This document shows, one piece after another, positions 33,037-44,642 of a stretch of DNA of 64,000 nt (its first letter is position 1; each line of letters starts with the position of its first letter). Under the pieces are notes generated by a model, which saw nothing but the letters and a program-made list of their open reading frames with translations, was not told the origin of the DNA and ran no database searches. Position numbers and translations under genes: made by a program. This stretch comes from Cylindrobasidium torrendii FP15055 ss-10. Its lineage: Eukaryota; Basidiomycota; Agaricomycetes; Agaricales; Physalacriaceae. The stretch spans positions 62,001 through 126,000 of the forward strand of contig KN880490.1 of NCBI GenBank assembly GCA_000934385.1, written 5' to 3'.

Positions 33037-34309
33037 TTATCCCGCGGCCTGAGTGCGCTCAAGCATTTTGTTCATCGGCCGCGCATTCTGTGCTTGGAAT
33101 GCTTCCTTCATTCTGCTCTCCCGCATCCTGGTGAGGACGTCCGTAAGGAAGGACATAGTCACCAACGACCCCTCAGATATATCCGTCCCCGGTGTTCCGC
33201 CTTGACTTGACATTTTCGAGCCAGGTGATGACCTGCCAGACGCGTTCGGCAGGACATCGCCCTTGTAGCGATCCCAAGTCGCGTAGAGTGCCAAAATCTC
33301 CTGCGCGATGGTGGCGACAACCGGCAGTGAGACGTTCAAGTCGGTGAGGAATGTGAGTGCGTCCATTGATTTTGGCTGTGCCCCATGGGTTCGTGTTGAC
33401 CTACGCGGTGGCGCACTTTCGGAGGCGGATTCGAGGTTGCTGAATACCTCGTCGCGGGTGGCGGGATGGATGACATGGGTGACATAGATGGCAGCAATGG
33501 CGATGAGATGGGGTGGATAGCGCAGACAGAAGGTGCCACGGTAAGTGTCATTGATAACGGACCATGCAACTTCGAACGCCTCGTCGGATAGTTCAAGTTT
33601 GCTGCTCGCCTGAATGAGAGGTTCTTCTGTCTTGATCCAGAAGGCTACTTCTCCGGCCTCTGCTTCAGAGGCATGGTTGCTCTCCTTCTGGCACAATGCC
33701 AGCAGCGTCCGATATGGGTGGTACACAACGAGATCGCCTTCAAGGTCGTCCACAAGGTAGAACTCCATTTCGGCCAGCTTTGAATTGTCCGCTGTCATGG
33801 TTTTATGGCTGTATTGGTCTGGAAGGGGCGTTAGGCGGGCTGGAAGAGGGGAAACAGTACGTACGATGGAAAAGTGAGCGTGAATCTGTTGTAACACTCT
33901 TGATATGGAGCGGCGATTCTTCTACTTTTGCTGCCACGTACAGACATGCCGATACAACCAGAAATGGGTCCATCTCGCAGTATGAGTTCTTGAGGAAGAA
34001 CCGGCGAAAGAATATAGTTGCAGTGGCGATAACTCGTTGCCGAAGGTTTAACTTGCTGCCTAGCTTGGCGATGGCTGGCAGAGAGATGTCAAAGAATATA
34101 CCCTCGCTGAGAACACTACACACCATTGGCAAAGTATATTTCAAAGAAATCGAGAAGTTCAGGGTCCTCGAGGAAACGCAAGTCGTCCGACCGCGCTTGT
34201 TGTATGGTTGAGCGGTCCACTATCCATCTTTTACTGGTGCCGTTGGCAGTCTTCAAGCCGGTCGAGAAGGGCCTTACTAGTGAGTGCTCGTCCAGAAATT
34301 CGAAGTCAT
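33037..34309 (-). CDS. SSN8: Cyclin C (Mediator kinase-module cyclin)
   Basis: Partner of Cdk8 in the Mediator kinase module, repressing or tuning RNA polymerase II transcription. ATG at 34309 gives MTSNFWTSTHY, then after an intron KRWIVDRSTIQQARSDDLRFLEDPELLDFFEIYFAN, the typical cyclin C opening. The first cyclin box follows: LGSKLNLRQRVIATATIFFRRF, LKNSYCEMDPFLVVSACLYVAAKVEESP. After the last intron come LAEMEFYLVDDLEGDLVVYHPYRTL and the second box with YPPHLIAIAAIYVTHV. The C-terminus adds a Ser/Gly-rich stretch and a helix ending LERTQAAG. About 370 residues, slightly longer than animal cyclin C because of a loop (near 33380-33440). The start is fixed by the conserved FW...H-Y-KRW pattern across the first intron. 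Confidence 0.92.
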
Positions 34310-35115
34310 CCTAGATTGCCAAATGGCGGAGGGAGACGGGATGGCGGCGGTCAAGGGCTGGCAATAATGATAGTTCGAGATCAAGTGCGCGTCGGTGTTT
34401 GTTTCGATTGGACAATCGCCTATTTTGGAGATAGATCTATTTAATTCCTAACTCGCCGCGACGACATTTTGCTCTGCTGTCCATATCACAGTGCACAGAG
34501 CTGGACGGGGTATAAGGGGGGAATATTGAGTACGAGTTCATGCAATGGGTGGCCAAGGATTGATAGCTCAGCTTCTTCTGACAGCCACTCTCTAACACTT
34601 TGCTTTGGACATATGCGGCGGCAATGATAGGTCTATGCAGAAGAGCAAGTGTAACCAAGGCCACAAATCAAATGCAAAATACACTCAATCCCTTCGTTGT
34701 ACAAGCCACTTTGAGTGCTCCAAAAATTGAGAGACCACTTCGAAATTGGGTTGTATCGGTTGAAAATTCATGGCAGGTCAGGAATACCCTTCCCTGGCAG
34801 GCTCTGTGACGTCCCCTTAGTGCGGGCGTTCTCCAAATTCACGCAGATATACTTACTACCAAACGTTAAGCCACTAGCGTACCCTCAAAACTCGAGCTTG
34901 ACTGGGCCCTTCTTTGCTAACTGAGCTTAATAATTCAGAGGTGGTTATAAGGTGAGAAAGACAAATGTTGTGATGGAACATGAATATCGTTACTGCGTAG
35001 TTAAACATCGTCGTGACCTCTGGCAGCGTCGAACCGTCGAACATTTTGAACTGTAGCCTTTGATCGGTGCCGTACCGAAACGGTGTTTCTGTGCCGCACT
35101 TCTCTGGAAACCATC
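34310..35115. other. Divergent intergenic region, no gene recognised
   Basis: About 0.8 kb between cyclin C and V-ATPase subunit d, both reading outward. Short frames only, with no domain content. Promoters of both genes presumably lie here. Confidence 0.45.
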
Positions 35116-36389
35116 ATGGAGGCCTTATTCTTCAACGTGCATCTTGTTCTGCTCATCACCGTCATTCGAGCGCTCATAGCAATCTATTAGGTCGACAGCG
35201 GTTTCCTTGAGGGTACTGTGCGTGGATACAAGTCCGGCGTGCTGACGCAGGCGCACTATGCGAACTTGACCCAATGCGAGACGCTCGAAGGTGCATACGT
35301 GTGTTTGACCTTGGGATTTTGCTTACAGAACAACTAGATCTGCGCACTCAACTCTCCGCGACGGACTATGGCAACTTCTTGGCCAACGAACCCCTGCCCA
35401 TCTCAACGTCCACCATCACAGAGAAGGCGACCCAAATCCTTGTTGACCAATTCAATTATCTCCGGACGAACGCTGTTGAACCGCTCAGCAAGTTTTTGGA
35501 TTACATCACGTATGCCCAGACGCCAGATGCACAATGGGCTTCGCTAACGGGCCCTACAGCTACGCGTACATGATTGACAATGTTGTGCTCCTAATTACCG
35601 GCACCCTTCACGAACGCGATACGCACGAACTACTCGAGCGCTGCCATCCCCTGGGCGTCTTTGACACGATGCCAGCATTGTGCGTGGCCACCAATGTAGA
35701 GGAGTTGTACCAAAGCGTGCTTGTCGAGACCCCAATTGGTGCGTTCCCGTTCAGTCATTGCTGTCCCAAACTAATTCTTTGCAGCGCCATACTTCCGGGA
35801 CTGTCTCTCAGCATCAGATTTGGATGACTTGAACATTGAAATCATCCGCAACACTGTATACAAGGCCTACCTCGAGGATTTCTATGAGTTCTGTGGGACA
35901 CTGGGTCAACCTACTGCGGAAGTCATGCAACGCATCCTCTCATTCGAGGCTGACCGGCGCACGGTCAATATTACCATCAACTCATTCAACACCGAGCTGA
36001 GCAAGGAGGCCCGGGCGAAATTGTTCCCAAGTATCGGAAGACTATTCCCTGAGGGCAACAACCAGCTTGCTCGCGCAGACGATATGGACCAGGTCCGCCA
36101 AGTGTGCGAGAACGTGATCGAGTACCGCTCGTTCTTTGCGGAATCCAGTGGGGGTATCAATGGGGCTGGAGGTGGTGATGACAGCGGTGTGGCCTCGCAA
36201 CTGGAGGACCGTTTCTTCCGGACGGAGGTGCACCTGAACAAGCTGGCGTTCTTGCAGCAGTTCCAATATGGTCTGTTCTATAGCTATGTGAAGCTGAAGG
36301 AGCAGGAGGTGAGGAACATTACGTGGATTGCGGAGTGTATTGCGCAGGATGCAAGAGATAGGATTCAGGACTTCATACCCATTTTCTGA
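35116..36389 (+). CDS. VMA6: V-type proton ATPase subunit d
   Basis: Subunit d joins the central stalk to the proteolipid ring of the vacuolar proton pump. Exon 1 MEALFFN joins [33 protein letters not shown]. Next [63 protein letters not shown], and the long last exon with [26 protein letters not shown] and [12 protein letters not shown], ending IQDFIPIF. The pattern and length (about 350 residues) match eukaryotic subunit d throughout. A glycine-rich insert [13 protein letters not shown] (near 36150-36190) lies in a loop that is variable in the family. Confidence 0.95.
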
Positions 36390-37123
36390 GCAGGACGGAC
36401 GGGCGGACGATGTTTGTCTGTTTTTACTTTTGTATGTAATGCAACGTGGACGTGAAAAGATTGCTTGTCCATACTGTGTTATTCAGGCCTCAGGTTCCCT
36501 TCACACAGCAAATGGATTTCGACATGCCTTCTGCATGCTCCGCGTTCCAGCAAAGTTGTGCAAAGTGAACTGGCTTGTTGAAGATGAAGAGAGGAGACTG
36601 TCACCAGGAGCGCTCTTGGATTTTGCTTTCACTACTACGTACGAAACAGAATCATATTCGAAGTACCGTGGAGATGCATGCTTCAACTGTACGTGCAACG
36701 AGAGAGCGATCTCCAAACGGGGAAGAGTAGAAGAAATGGCCCAAATCACGCGATCGCGACTGCGACTTGTCTGTGAATTAGTCCATCAAGGATACCTCCA
36801 TATTTCGCCGCTTTTCTCTTGTTTCTGGCCGAGGATACTTCTCTAGGGAATTTCTGGTCCAATTCAACTCCAACCACCCATGGATTGACGCGCTATGACT
36901 GGCAGGAGATAAGGAGTGAACGAATGAGACCCGGTGTCAGGTCGGCAGGGTTTAAAGGTGTCACCAGATTGCATGTAGAGCGGTGTCTGCTAAGGCTCAG
37001 ACGCTTACCACCAGGAGGTTGAGTTGAGGAAAGACCAGGTGTGTGCCCATCCTCAGTCGAATGGAGATTCAACTCATGGACGTTCATATTCCTCTAGCTT
37101 GTGGAATTTCACCATCTTTCGCA
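36390..37123. other. Intergenic region, no gene recognised
   Basis: About 0.73 kb after the V-ATPase gene. One plus-strand frame overlaps its tail but has no family similarity. It may contain an unrecognised first exon of the following membrane-protein gene. Confidence 0.4.
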
Positions 37124-38251
37124 ATGGTTCGCTACATCGTCGACTCTGCCTCTCCGGATATCACCTACCACTGTCCCACGTCCATCCACAACTCATCCAC
37201 ACATTTTGGAGGTAGCTGGACATCCATCGAAGACGCATCTTGCGGCTCAAGCTGGTTCTCTCACAACTTCATCGGCTCTCGTGTTGAGGTGCAGGCCGCG
37301 CTTTCTCAGGCGCGCGCCTATAACTACTCCGTCACTCTCGATGCCAACGCACCTCTTACCGGGTACACAGCACTTGCCGACCCACTGAATGGCTTCAATG
37401 GCGGAGGAGCGTACAGTAGCCCTGTGCTAGACGACGAGAAGCACGATTTGACGTACGCTACCGATGCCCAATCCCTCTTTCCTGTATTCGACTACCTCGT
37501 CGTGACCACCAAATCGCCTTCCGCAAACCTCAAGCACAAAACGATTGTGTTAGACAACATCAACACCGCGCTCGAGTTCCGAGGCGATGGGTGGGATTCC
37601 GCCCGTGTGGACAGTGCCATGGCCTTTGGGTATAGCACTGCGGTCTTTGGAGACACTGTTTCGTGGGTCAGCGAAGCGGGAAACAGCTTCAGCTTCACTT
37701 TCGAGGGGACAAGCGCTGCGGTGTATGTTTTGCTGCCACAGGCTTCTGAAGGACAGAGCATGACTTGGGCCTTCGAGGTCGACGGGCGTGGATCGGTTGG
37801 CGCGGTGCTGGTGACCAACGATGAGACATCTCCGCGCGCAATGCATCCCTTGGTGGAGGTGACGACCGAAGCTGGACCGCATACATTTTCGGCGAATGTT
37901 ACCAACGTCTCTGGGGGATACAAGGTTGGATTTGATTTTGTGACCTTCAACTCCAGCGTGGGAACTGTAGAGCAAGTCCAGCGCGCTATTGCTGCGGCTC
38001 CGCTGACGGGCAGCTCATCGAGTTCTGGTTCGAGACACCATACGGGGGCCATTGTGGGCGGTGTCGTTGGAGGACTGGCGTTTATTGCGATTGTGACGCT
38101 TGTGTTGTGGGTGATGAGGAGAAGAAGTATGAGACGTGCGAAGACCAACAATGCGGCGCGCGCAATGAGCAGGAGGTGGATACCCGACACAAAGTCAATT
38201 CCTGCGGCTGAGTATTCGATGCAGCCGGTGCGGAATACGAGCACTGCGTAG
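37124..38251 (+). CDS. Single-pass surface glycoprotein with two beta-sandwich-like modules
   Basis: I do not recognise a named family, but the layout is common in Agaricomycetes. The ectodomain starts MVRYIVDSASPDITYHCP, a variant of the (V/L)DDxSPxIxY opening typical of such proteins, and continues to about residue 125. A second module starts TIVLDNINTALEFRGDGWD and includes FSFTFEGTSAAVYVLL and a WAFEVDGRG strand. Several N-glycosylation sites follow (NVTNVS, NSS). A Ser/Gly stalk leads to one membrane helix, AIVGGVVGGLAFIAIVTLVLW, then a basic RRRSMRR stop-transfer and a short cytoplasmic tail ending RNTSTA. No signal peptide is visible from this ATG; the frame stays open upstream to 37043 and an upstream exon cannot be excluded. 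Single long exon, unusual here. Function unknown; sensing or adhesion is only a guess. Confidence 0.7.
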   Translation: MVRYIVDSASPDITYHCPTSIHNSSTHFGGSWTSIEDASCGSSWFSHNFIGSRVEVQAALSQARAYNYSVTLDANAPLTGYTALADPLNGFNGGGAYSSPVLDDEKHDLTYATDAQSLFPVFDYLVVTTKSPSANLKHKTIVLDNINTALEFRGDGWDSARVDSAMAFGYSTAVFGDTVSWVSEAGNSFSFTFEGTSAAVYVLLPQASEGQSMTWAFEVDGRGSVGAVLVTNDETSPRAMHPLVEVTTEAGPHTFSANVTNVSGGYKVGFDFVTFNSSVGTVEQVQRAIAAAPLTGSSSSSGSRHHTGAIVGGVVGGLAFIAIVTLVLWVMRRRSMRRAKTNNAARAMSRRWIPDTKSIPAAEYSMQPVRNTSTA

Positions 38252-38617
38252 ACAACTAGTAAATACTTGTATTGATGGCCATTTTCTGTAATTGTATCTC
38301 GAAAGTATTGTGTGGATGAACTTCAGTCGAGGAGCGACAAATGAGGAGTGCGACTGGCAATCCAGTGGCGCACGTTGCAAAGTGGTTCCGGACCCGTGAA
38401 TTCGATCACTCGCCTTGTCAACCTCTTCCTTTCACGACGACACCCAAACACTAGCTCTTTGGTCAAGCATTGCCTTGCTCGTCGGCATAGCACTATTCTA
38501 CTCCCCAACCACCGACGACACATTGCACCCCGTAATCGCGGAACGCCTCTACAGTCTGCCACGGCGCTAAACTGCAACTGAAGCTGAAGCCATACATCCA
38601 ACTTTCCAATCACAACT
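38252..38617. other. Intergenic region, no gene recognised
   Basis: 366 bp between two plus-strand genes. No TATA box or coding signal stands out. Confidence 0.4.
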
Positions 38618-39751
38618 ATGGACACAGACACCACCTTGGCGATGGAAACCGACTCCGAGCCCGCTGGAGGTCTTGACTACTCGCTCGATACACCATACTC
38701 TGCGCAAGTTGGCCCGGATCTGAAGGACCGTATTGGCCAAACGAAGATGTACTTGCTTGAGGATGAAGCCATCTGGGGCAAAGGAAAGAGCAACAACAAG
38801 GTCCGTTGTGCCTGCTACTCCCATAGAACTGCATAACTAAGGACTGGGCAATAGAGGAAACGGGAGGACGATGATGATGACGAGGGTGACAATGCTGAAA
38901 GGGAGAAGGAGCCGTCCGTGCGCGCGCGTTCACCCTCACCAACGTCCATTCGGCGAAACGCGCTACTTCTATCTGGCCCGCCTATCCGCTCTCTATCTAC
39001 TTCGCTGTTGTTTGGGTACGCGACGGCATACAACGTTCGGCCGCTGGGCATCGAGTGGGTCAACGATGAAACTGCGCTGTATGTGTTTGAGAAGGAGGCG
39101 GATGCCAGGGAGGCATGGGCTGCGCTCACTGCGGCTGACGAGCCTGTGCCATTTGACGTCGAGGAGGACACCTTGGAGGACGTCTGGGCAAGCGCACAAC
39201 CATTGCCGCTCGAGCTCGTCCCGCCCAAAGAACGCATTGCTAGAACCTTGGCATTGGTTCCGGACGAAGAGCCAGAGAACAGAGGGATGAAAATCCGTTG
39301 GGCGCGTGGCGGAGATGTCAAGAAACGTGGCGCTGGTTGGGAAAGTGAGTTCTACAGAAAGAGAAAGAGGGTGGGCGAGCGTCCTCGAAGAGACGATGAG
39401 CAGTGTGGGAGGAGAGGAGCGACTCAGGAGGATTTGGACCGTGAATTGGACGCCTTTAGGAGTGGAAAAGACGAACCGAATGCGTTGGAAACGCGGTTGA
39501 CGGATTCACCAAGAGAAGGCGCGCGCAGCCGCGACAGAGAATACACCAGGGACAGGAAGAGAACTAGGACTTCGAGGGTTGATGAGTTTGGGAGGGAGAG
39601 CAGAGAGGATGGCAGTCGGCAAAGACATGGCGACAGTGGAAGGAGAAGTGGTAGAAGGGGCGGAGATGGAGGCAGGAAAGAGAGACGACCGCATAAGTCG
39701 GCAGCGGATTTGGATAATGAGCTCGAGGCGTTTTTGAAAGCGGGCGAATGA
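38618..39751 (+). CDS. NCBP3-like nuclear cap-binding protein
   Basis: NCBP3 binds capped mRNA and supports mRNA export. One intron (about 38802-38855) joins KGKSNNK to an Arg/Asp-rich stretch. The folded part, SLLFGYATAYNVRPLGIEWVNDETALYVFEKEADAREAW, fits the RRM-like DUF2414 domain, with WVNDETALYVF in place of the WLDD-type cap-binding motif. After GMKIRWARGGDVKK the C-terminal half is Arg/Asp/Glu-rich, with RS-like segments and two copies of a short acidic-hydrophobic motif, LDRELDAF and LDNELEAF, that recalls the C-terminal motif of FoP/CHTOP export factors. About 360 residues, shorter than human NCBP3. Assignment rests on the DUF2414-like block and architecture. Confidence 0.7.
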
Positions 39752-40084
39752 GCGTACGACTGCGTGTGTTTGTCTGAATACTGTATTATTATATTGCTCT
39801 ATCTCCCAACTCGAATCTCTTTTCAAAACATGCCTCAAAACAGTGCGTGGTAACCCATGAAAATACGGAAAGCCAGGTGCCTCAGAACGGCCACGCATTT
39901 GCGCCGGGCTGCCATTGTCACAAACCACCGTATCCCGAATTAGAAATAGTTGAGTTGGTAACTTGACAACCATTGTTACGTAAGACTACATACTAAGTGC
40001 TTAGTGTCCCAAAAGAATATGTATAGACGTGGTATTATCGGCCAAAAGCGAGAGCCATTTCAGTATTCTCCAACAAAGGCGCTA
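39752..40084. other. 3' intergenic region between convergent genes
   Basis: 333 bp between the stops of the NCBP3-like gene and the SEC14-like gene; nothing recognised beyond presumed 3' UTRs. Confidence 0.45.
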
Positions 40085-41738
40085 TCACCATGCTGGGTTA
40101 CTCCTCGACGACGCTCTTGGTCTCGCCTTGGGTCCCCACCCTTTCCTGCCATCCATCCACGGTCCCGCAGCGCTCTTGTAGCACCCGCCCTTTCCTTTGC
40201 ACGTACATTTCCCCCCTAAACTCTCCGGCAGATTTTCCTCATCCACCAAACTCAACAACACATCTCGATAATCGCTCCCTAGCACGTAAACCTTTTCGCA
40301 CGTCTCCTTCGCCAACCACGGTCTGATCATGCCAAATATCATGGTGAACGACGCTGGTGCGTTGACGATAGCAAGCTGACCCATCGTTTCTGGGTAGTAG
40401 TCCTGCGATATCTGGAAGCAATTCCGTGCAAGACTTTTGAGCTGCCAGAATTGACTGAGCGCAAAGCCTTTGAGGTCGATAATAATGAGGATGTTTTCGA
40501 CGTGCCGGCCTGCAGCACGACATGCACCAGGAAGCACTGTCAATACGTAAGTACTGTGAAGCCCTAAATTTTTGCAGGCCGGGGGGCGGGATCACATCGA
40601 AAAAGCGGGAATGGAACAGCATTTCCGGTACCAGATTTTCTCCCAAGAGAATCATACCGCAAAGCTCATGAGGACGATGAACGCACCTTCCCTCGTCAAT
40701 GATTCACAGCTGACTACCAGCGACCGCCAATGCCGTTCTGGTGTGATTTTCGTGTACATCCTCGGGACATCCACTTGGCCGAGCGCATGTATATTCACAG
40801 GTCTTCCTCGCTATAGTGAAATGGGCGTCAGTTCAACTGCATTGCCAGTGTATCACAGATAGACGGAAGTGCCATGATGCACCGAGTGGTAGAGGCCAAA
40901 ACAACGCACCTTGTCCGTCTATGTATGTAGTAGAGTGAATACAACAATGCAGTGAGACGACGAAAGCAAGGTCATACGACGAAAACAGACCTTGTGAAAA
41001 CTACCGGGTGGCTCACGTTAGCATCTGGCCGCAGAGCAGCGGCGGTGGAGTGTGCGCCAAAGCATGGGGGTAGTGACTGATATGGAAGGATGCGACGATG
41101 GGGCAGCATGAGGGATTTGTAGACACGCACCAGTTGGGCCAGTATTCAAAAACGGCGTCTCGTTCGGGGAACTACACCCACAAAGGTTAGTGCCATATGC
41201 GATGATGACGGGGTAATACTAAGGAAAGTGTATTTCCATTTAGGAAAAACTACACGTTGCGGACCCAAAGCAACTGTGTATTGGAAAGGAGTCCCCATTG
41301 TGAAGACGAATCGGGTGATGGATCGCAAAGAAAGATAGGCAAAATGGGGGGACTGAACTTACGTCGAAAGGGTCCATTTCTTGATACAGCCTATCGATTC
41401 CTACACCTTCTACGGTTGCACGCCATTCCTGGGTCTGCTTGAACAGAATCTTCGCTTGGCGTAAGTTGAATCTGCGTGCCCGGAGGAATCGTCTATGTAT
41501 GGTGTTAGCCCTATCCTCGGAGGACTGAAGGGATAATTGGAGCGTCGCTAGTAAGATGCGCACGCGCGGACATCGGCGGGCAATACACGGAGGAAGCTTG
41601 GTGGTTTACCTACATCAAAGTATGGTCGTCAGCTCCAATGGTGTCTGTATCGCGAAGGATGCCCTCTTCATAGAGCTGCGAGCGGAAATCCACGAGCACA
41701 TCTTGCTCTTTGCGCGTAAGGGAGGGCATTGCGGTCAT
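40085..41738 (-). CDS. Sec14-like phosphatidylinositol transfer protein (CRAL-TRIO)
   Basis: Moves phosphatidylinositol/phosphatidylcholine between membranes. Exons read MTAMPSLTRKEQDVLVDFRSQLYEEGILRDTDTIGADDHTL, then RFLRARRFNLRQAKILFKQTQEWR (CRAL-TRIO N domain), FPERDAVFEYWPNW, RGRPVNIHALGQVDVPRMYTKITPERHW, then ENILIIIDLKGFALSQFW, ISQDYYPETMGQLAIVNAPASFTMIFGMIRPWLAKETCEKVYVLG and LVDEENLPESLGGKCTCKGKGGC, a complete lipid-binding domain. The YYPE(T/R) and NAPASF blocks are diagnostic. The ATG used is the first in the conserved frame; a further exon may lie upstream, for example one starting MPEVPLLPS near 41880, so the N-terminus is uncertain. Some introns here exceed 100 nt. Confidence 0.88.
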
Positions 41739-42069
41739 TTGCCGGGGGATGGCTAGGATTTAGAGGGCCAGCGAATCGCAAAGTCCTTTCAACGCTGCCT
41801 ATAAGCCTATACTTATAACGGAAGACAGCGGGCTGGCCGGACGGAAGAAGCGGTACTTCTGGCATACTCTCAAGGCGAGCGTTCAACATAATGGACTGCC
41901 ACCCGCCGGATACGCGGCTCCCACGCAGAGTATGCATGCGGCCGACCGAATGCAAAATTGATACAATGCCTTGGCACCATGTCCGATGTATGCTACGGGT
42001 CATTCGAGATTGGATTTGGGGGTATACATGCATATTGAGCACAGAGAAAGCGTGATTATATGCGACTAC
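41739..42069. other. Upstream region of the SEC14-like gene
   Basis: Contains a possible extra first exon of the SEC14-like gene on the minus strand (near 41830-41880) but otherwise nothing recognisable. Confidence 0.35.
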
Positions 42070-42648
42070 TCAGCGACTTGTGCTACGTTTTCTACGAGGC
42101 GGTGTCATTGACCTCGGTCTCCGGCGCTTCCGCGAACGAGAAGACCCGGAGCTGGAAGATGAATCCGAGTCTGAGCCAGAGTCCGAGCTATCTGACCCAG
42201 AACTGGAGGAGTCGGAGTCAGAAGATGCGTTAGAGCGCGTCCTTTGAGTGGATGAGTATGGGTGATTATCATTCGGCATAACGAGTCTTGAGCGTACCTC
42301 TTTCCCTTTCCTTTGTCCTGTTCATTTCTCGCCTTCTCCCGCTCAGACAGTATCTTGTCGGCAGTGCCCGTCCTAGACGGGGCTCAGTATCACTGCGATA
42401 CGATACGGGAACACACACTTTTTCTTGAACTCCTCTGGAACCTCCACGCTAGGCTTCGTTGCCACCGCTAATTTTGAAAGTAATTGGGGATTCTCGAGCT
42501 GCTGCGTCCTAGATGGCCGGGACACGTATGCGCGTGGATTGGTACATTTTGCGGTAAAATGGCCGGTGCCCAGACATTTTTGACATACGGTAGAGGACGT
42601 CGGCCGGGACTGGGTCGCACTTTTGTGATGAGGGGCGTATTTGGACAT
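42070..42648 (-). CDS. Zinc-knuckle protein, ZCCHC10-like, with Ser/Arg tail
   Basis: Starts MSKYAPHHKSATQSRPTS and has one zinc knuckle, CQKCLGTGHFTAKC (CX2CX4HX4C), followed by AYVSRPSRTQQL, the same order as the ZCCHC10 family. Two introns then lead through a charged KEREKARNEQDKGKGK-type stretch to a C-terminal tail rich in Ser/Asp (near 42150-42230) and finally an Arg/Lys-rich end, RRPRSMTPPRRKRSTSR. About 160 residues. The acidic-serine then basic tail suggests a nuclear RNA-linked protein regulated by phosphorylation; that role is inference. Confidence 0.8.
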
Positions 42649-43260
42649 TGTGGAAGGAGACAGGATAGAAACGCCGGAAGGAAATCGGGCCGAACCTGGA
42701 TGACATCACTGGCAAAGATCAGCAGATAACTCGTGCTGCGTGCATTCCCTTTTCAGAACTGCCGCCTGTTCCTTGAACGTCCATGTCCAAATCGAGACGA
42801 AAGCAACTGATTCTTCCTACTGATTCCGGCCGCGATAAAAAACACACAGTATGATGACGATACAATACATTGTATAGTTCCAGTCTTATGGGCCACGGAC
42901 TTCCGGTTTTTGGAAATTGGCTACGTGTCCGCAGGTCCCAACAACAGCTGTCCTCAGGCAATTCTCAGTCGCCATCACCGCGATCCTTCCCCTTGCGATT
43001 CATTTCGCCCTCCTGTGGGTTCTCCCTATTGCGTCAATCATATCAACGGCAGAATTTTTGGCAGTTCTGTTGCGTTTCTGTGTACTTATTATTGACTTCC
43101 ATTACGTCCACTTTCGCCGCGACGGGTTGAATCGCTACACGCTCGAAACTGGGGCGGAATTTGCTAGAATTTGATCGAATAAGGGAGGTTCAGTGGAGCA
43201 ACGGTCTATCATGTGGCTTCCTAATCTCTCTCAGTACCTCGTTCCGCCGACTTGTTAGAG
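42649..43260. other. Divergent intergenic region, no gene recognised
   Basis: About 0.6 kb. A plus-strand open frame between 42910 and 43174 encodes a hydrophobic stretch but lacks an ATG start and shows no family. Probably promoter sequence for both flanking genes. Confidence 0.4.
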
Positions 43261-43268
43261 TATAAAGG
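43261..43268 (+). promoter_or_regulatory. TATA box of mannitol-1-phosphate dehydrogenase copy 1
   Basis: TATAAAGG, 100 nt before the ATG at 43361. Confidence 0.55.
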
Positions 43269-43360
43269 CGTCCTGGCTTAATCGGTATCCGTTCAGAAAC
43301 AACCCACCTCTCCCGCCTCAACTCCTCCCTCGCACAACTTTGCGCCTTGCTACCACTATC

Positions 43361-44642
43361 ATGGCTGCTCAAGCTTCCTCTTCCACTCTGCCCAAGACGG
43401 CCATCCACTTCGGCGCCGGTAACATTGGTAGGGCGCATACCAACTCGTTATCTTAAAGTATAGACTCTTACCCAGACCATAGGTCGCGGATTTATTGCCC
43501 CACTGCTCGTTCAGTCTGGTTACGACGTTGTCTTCCTCGACGTTCAGCAAGGGGTCATCGACGAGCTCAACCGCGTCGGGGGCTACAACGTCCACATCCT
43601 CGATGTCGACGGTACCAAACTCCACGAAGTCCGCCATGTCTCTGGTCTTCATTCCAAGGACGAGCGCGCACCCGACGTGATAGCCAACGCCGATATTATC
43701 ACCACCTCCGTCGGGCCCAACATCCTTCAACACATTGCCCCGACCATCGCCCAAGGTCTGCTTCGTCGCTGCGAGAATGGCAGGGGTGACGAGCCCCTCA
43801 CTGTCATCGCTTGTGAAAACATGATTGGGGCTACCGACCATCTCAAGGACCATATCATCAAGTCCCTCTCTTCTCACACCGACGAGCCTCATTCTCTACT
43901 CCAGTCTGTCGGTTTCCCTAACTGCGAGGTCGACCGCATCGTACCTCCATTCCGTGGCGACAACCTTCTCGACGTTGGTGTCGAGTCCTTCTATGAGTGG
44001 ACTGTCGAGAAGAGCAAAGTTCGTCCCGCCAACCTCTCCATTCACGGCATGCAGCTGGAAGACTCTCTGGAGCCTTTCCTCGAGCGAAAGCTTTTCACCC
44101 TCAACTGCGCACACGCTATCCTCGCATACACCGGGATGGTCAAGGGGTTCAAGACTATTCACCAAGCCATCGAAGACAAGCAGTGCCGCGACATTGCGCT
44201 TGGCGCCATCGAGCAGTCGGGTGCCGCACTCATCAACCGACACGGATTCGACCCAGCGGAGCATTACGAGTACATTGAGCGCATCATGAAGCGCTTTGCC
44301 AACCCCAGTGTCAAGGACGAGCTTTCTCGTGTTGGCCGTGGACCGATGCGCAAGCTCTCTCCCAACGAACGGCTTGTTGGCGCTGTTCGTATGTGCCAAG
44401 AGTTGGATCTCCCGCGTGGACATCTGCTTACTGGCATTGCTCATGCATTCTTCTTTGACGTGCGGGAAGATGAGGAGGCCCAGGCTCTGGCCAAGTTGGT
44501 TCAGACAAAGGGTATCACGGCTGCCGTCGAGGAGACGACGAAGTTCCAGCGCGGTAGCCAGGACCACTCTGGGATCGTGCGGGCCTACTCTGCTATTGAA
44601 GCGAGGCGCCCATCCTTTGTTCGCACCATGTCTATGCTTTGA
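43361..44642 (+). CDS. mpdA: Mannitol-1-phosphate 5-dehydrogenase, copy 1
   Basis: Interconverts fructose-6-phosphate and mannitol-1-phosphate with NAD(H), feeding the fungal mannitol pool. N-terminus MAAQASSSTLPKTAIHFGAGNIGRGFIAPLL holds the GxGxxGRG dinucleotide motif, split by a 55-nt intron (43428-43482) inside the last glycine of GAGNIG. Then VFLDVQQ, ITTSVGPNIL, VIACENMIGAT, FPNCEVDRIVPP and FYEWTVEKSKV. The segment FLERKLFTLNCAHA holds the lysine that acts as base in this family, and HAFFFDVREDEEAQ follows. About 410 residues, usual length. Cytosolic, no targeting signal. It heads a tandem pair with the gene at 45168; this copy has the more divergent C-terminus (SFVRTMSML). Confidence 0.94.

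Noticed and set aside
42910..43174. Hydrophobic plus-strand frame that could be a small membrane protein
   Set aside because: Starts only with TTG codons, has no clear promoter or family and sits in the shared upstream region of two genes.
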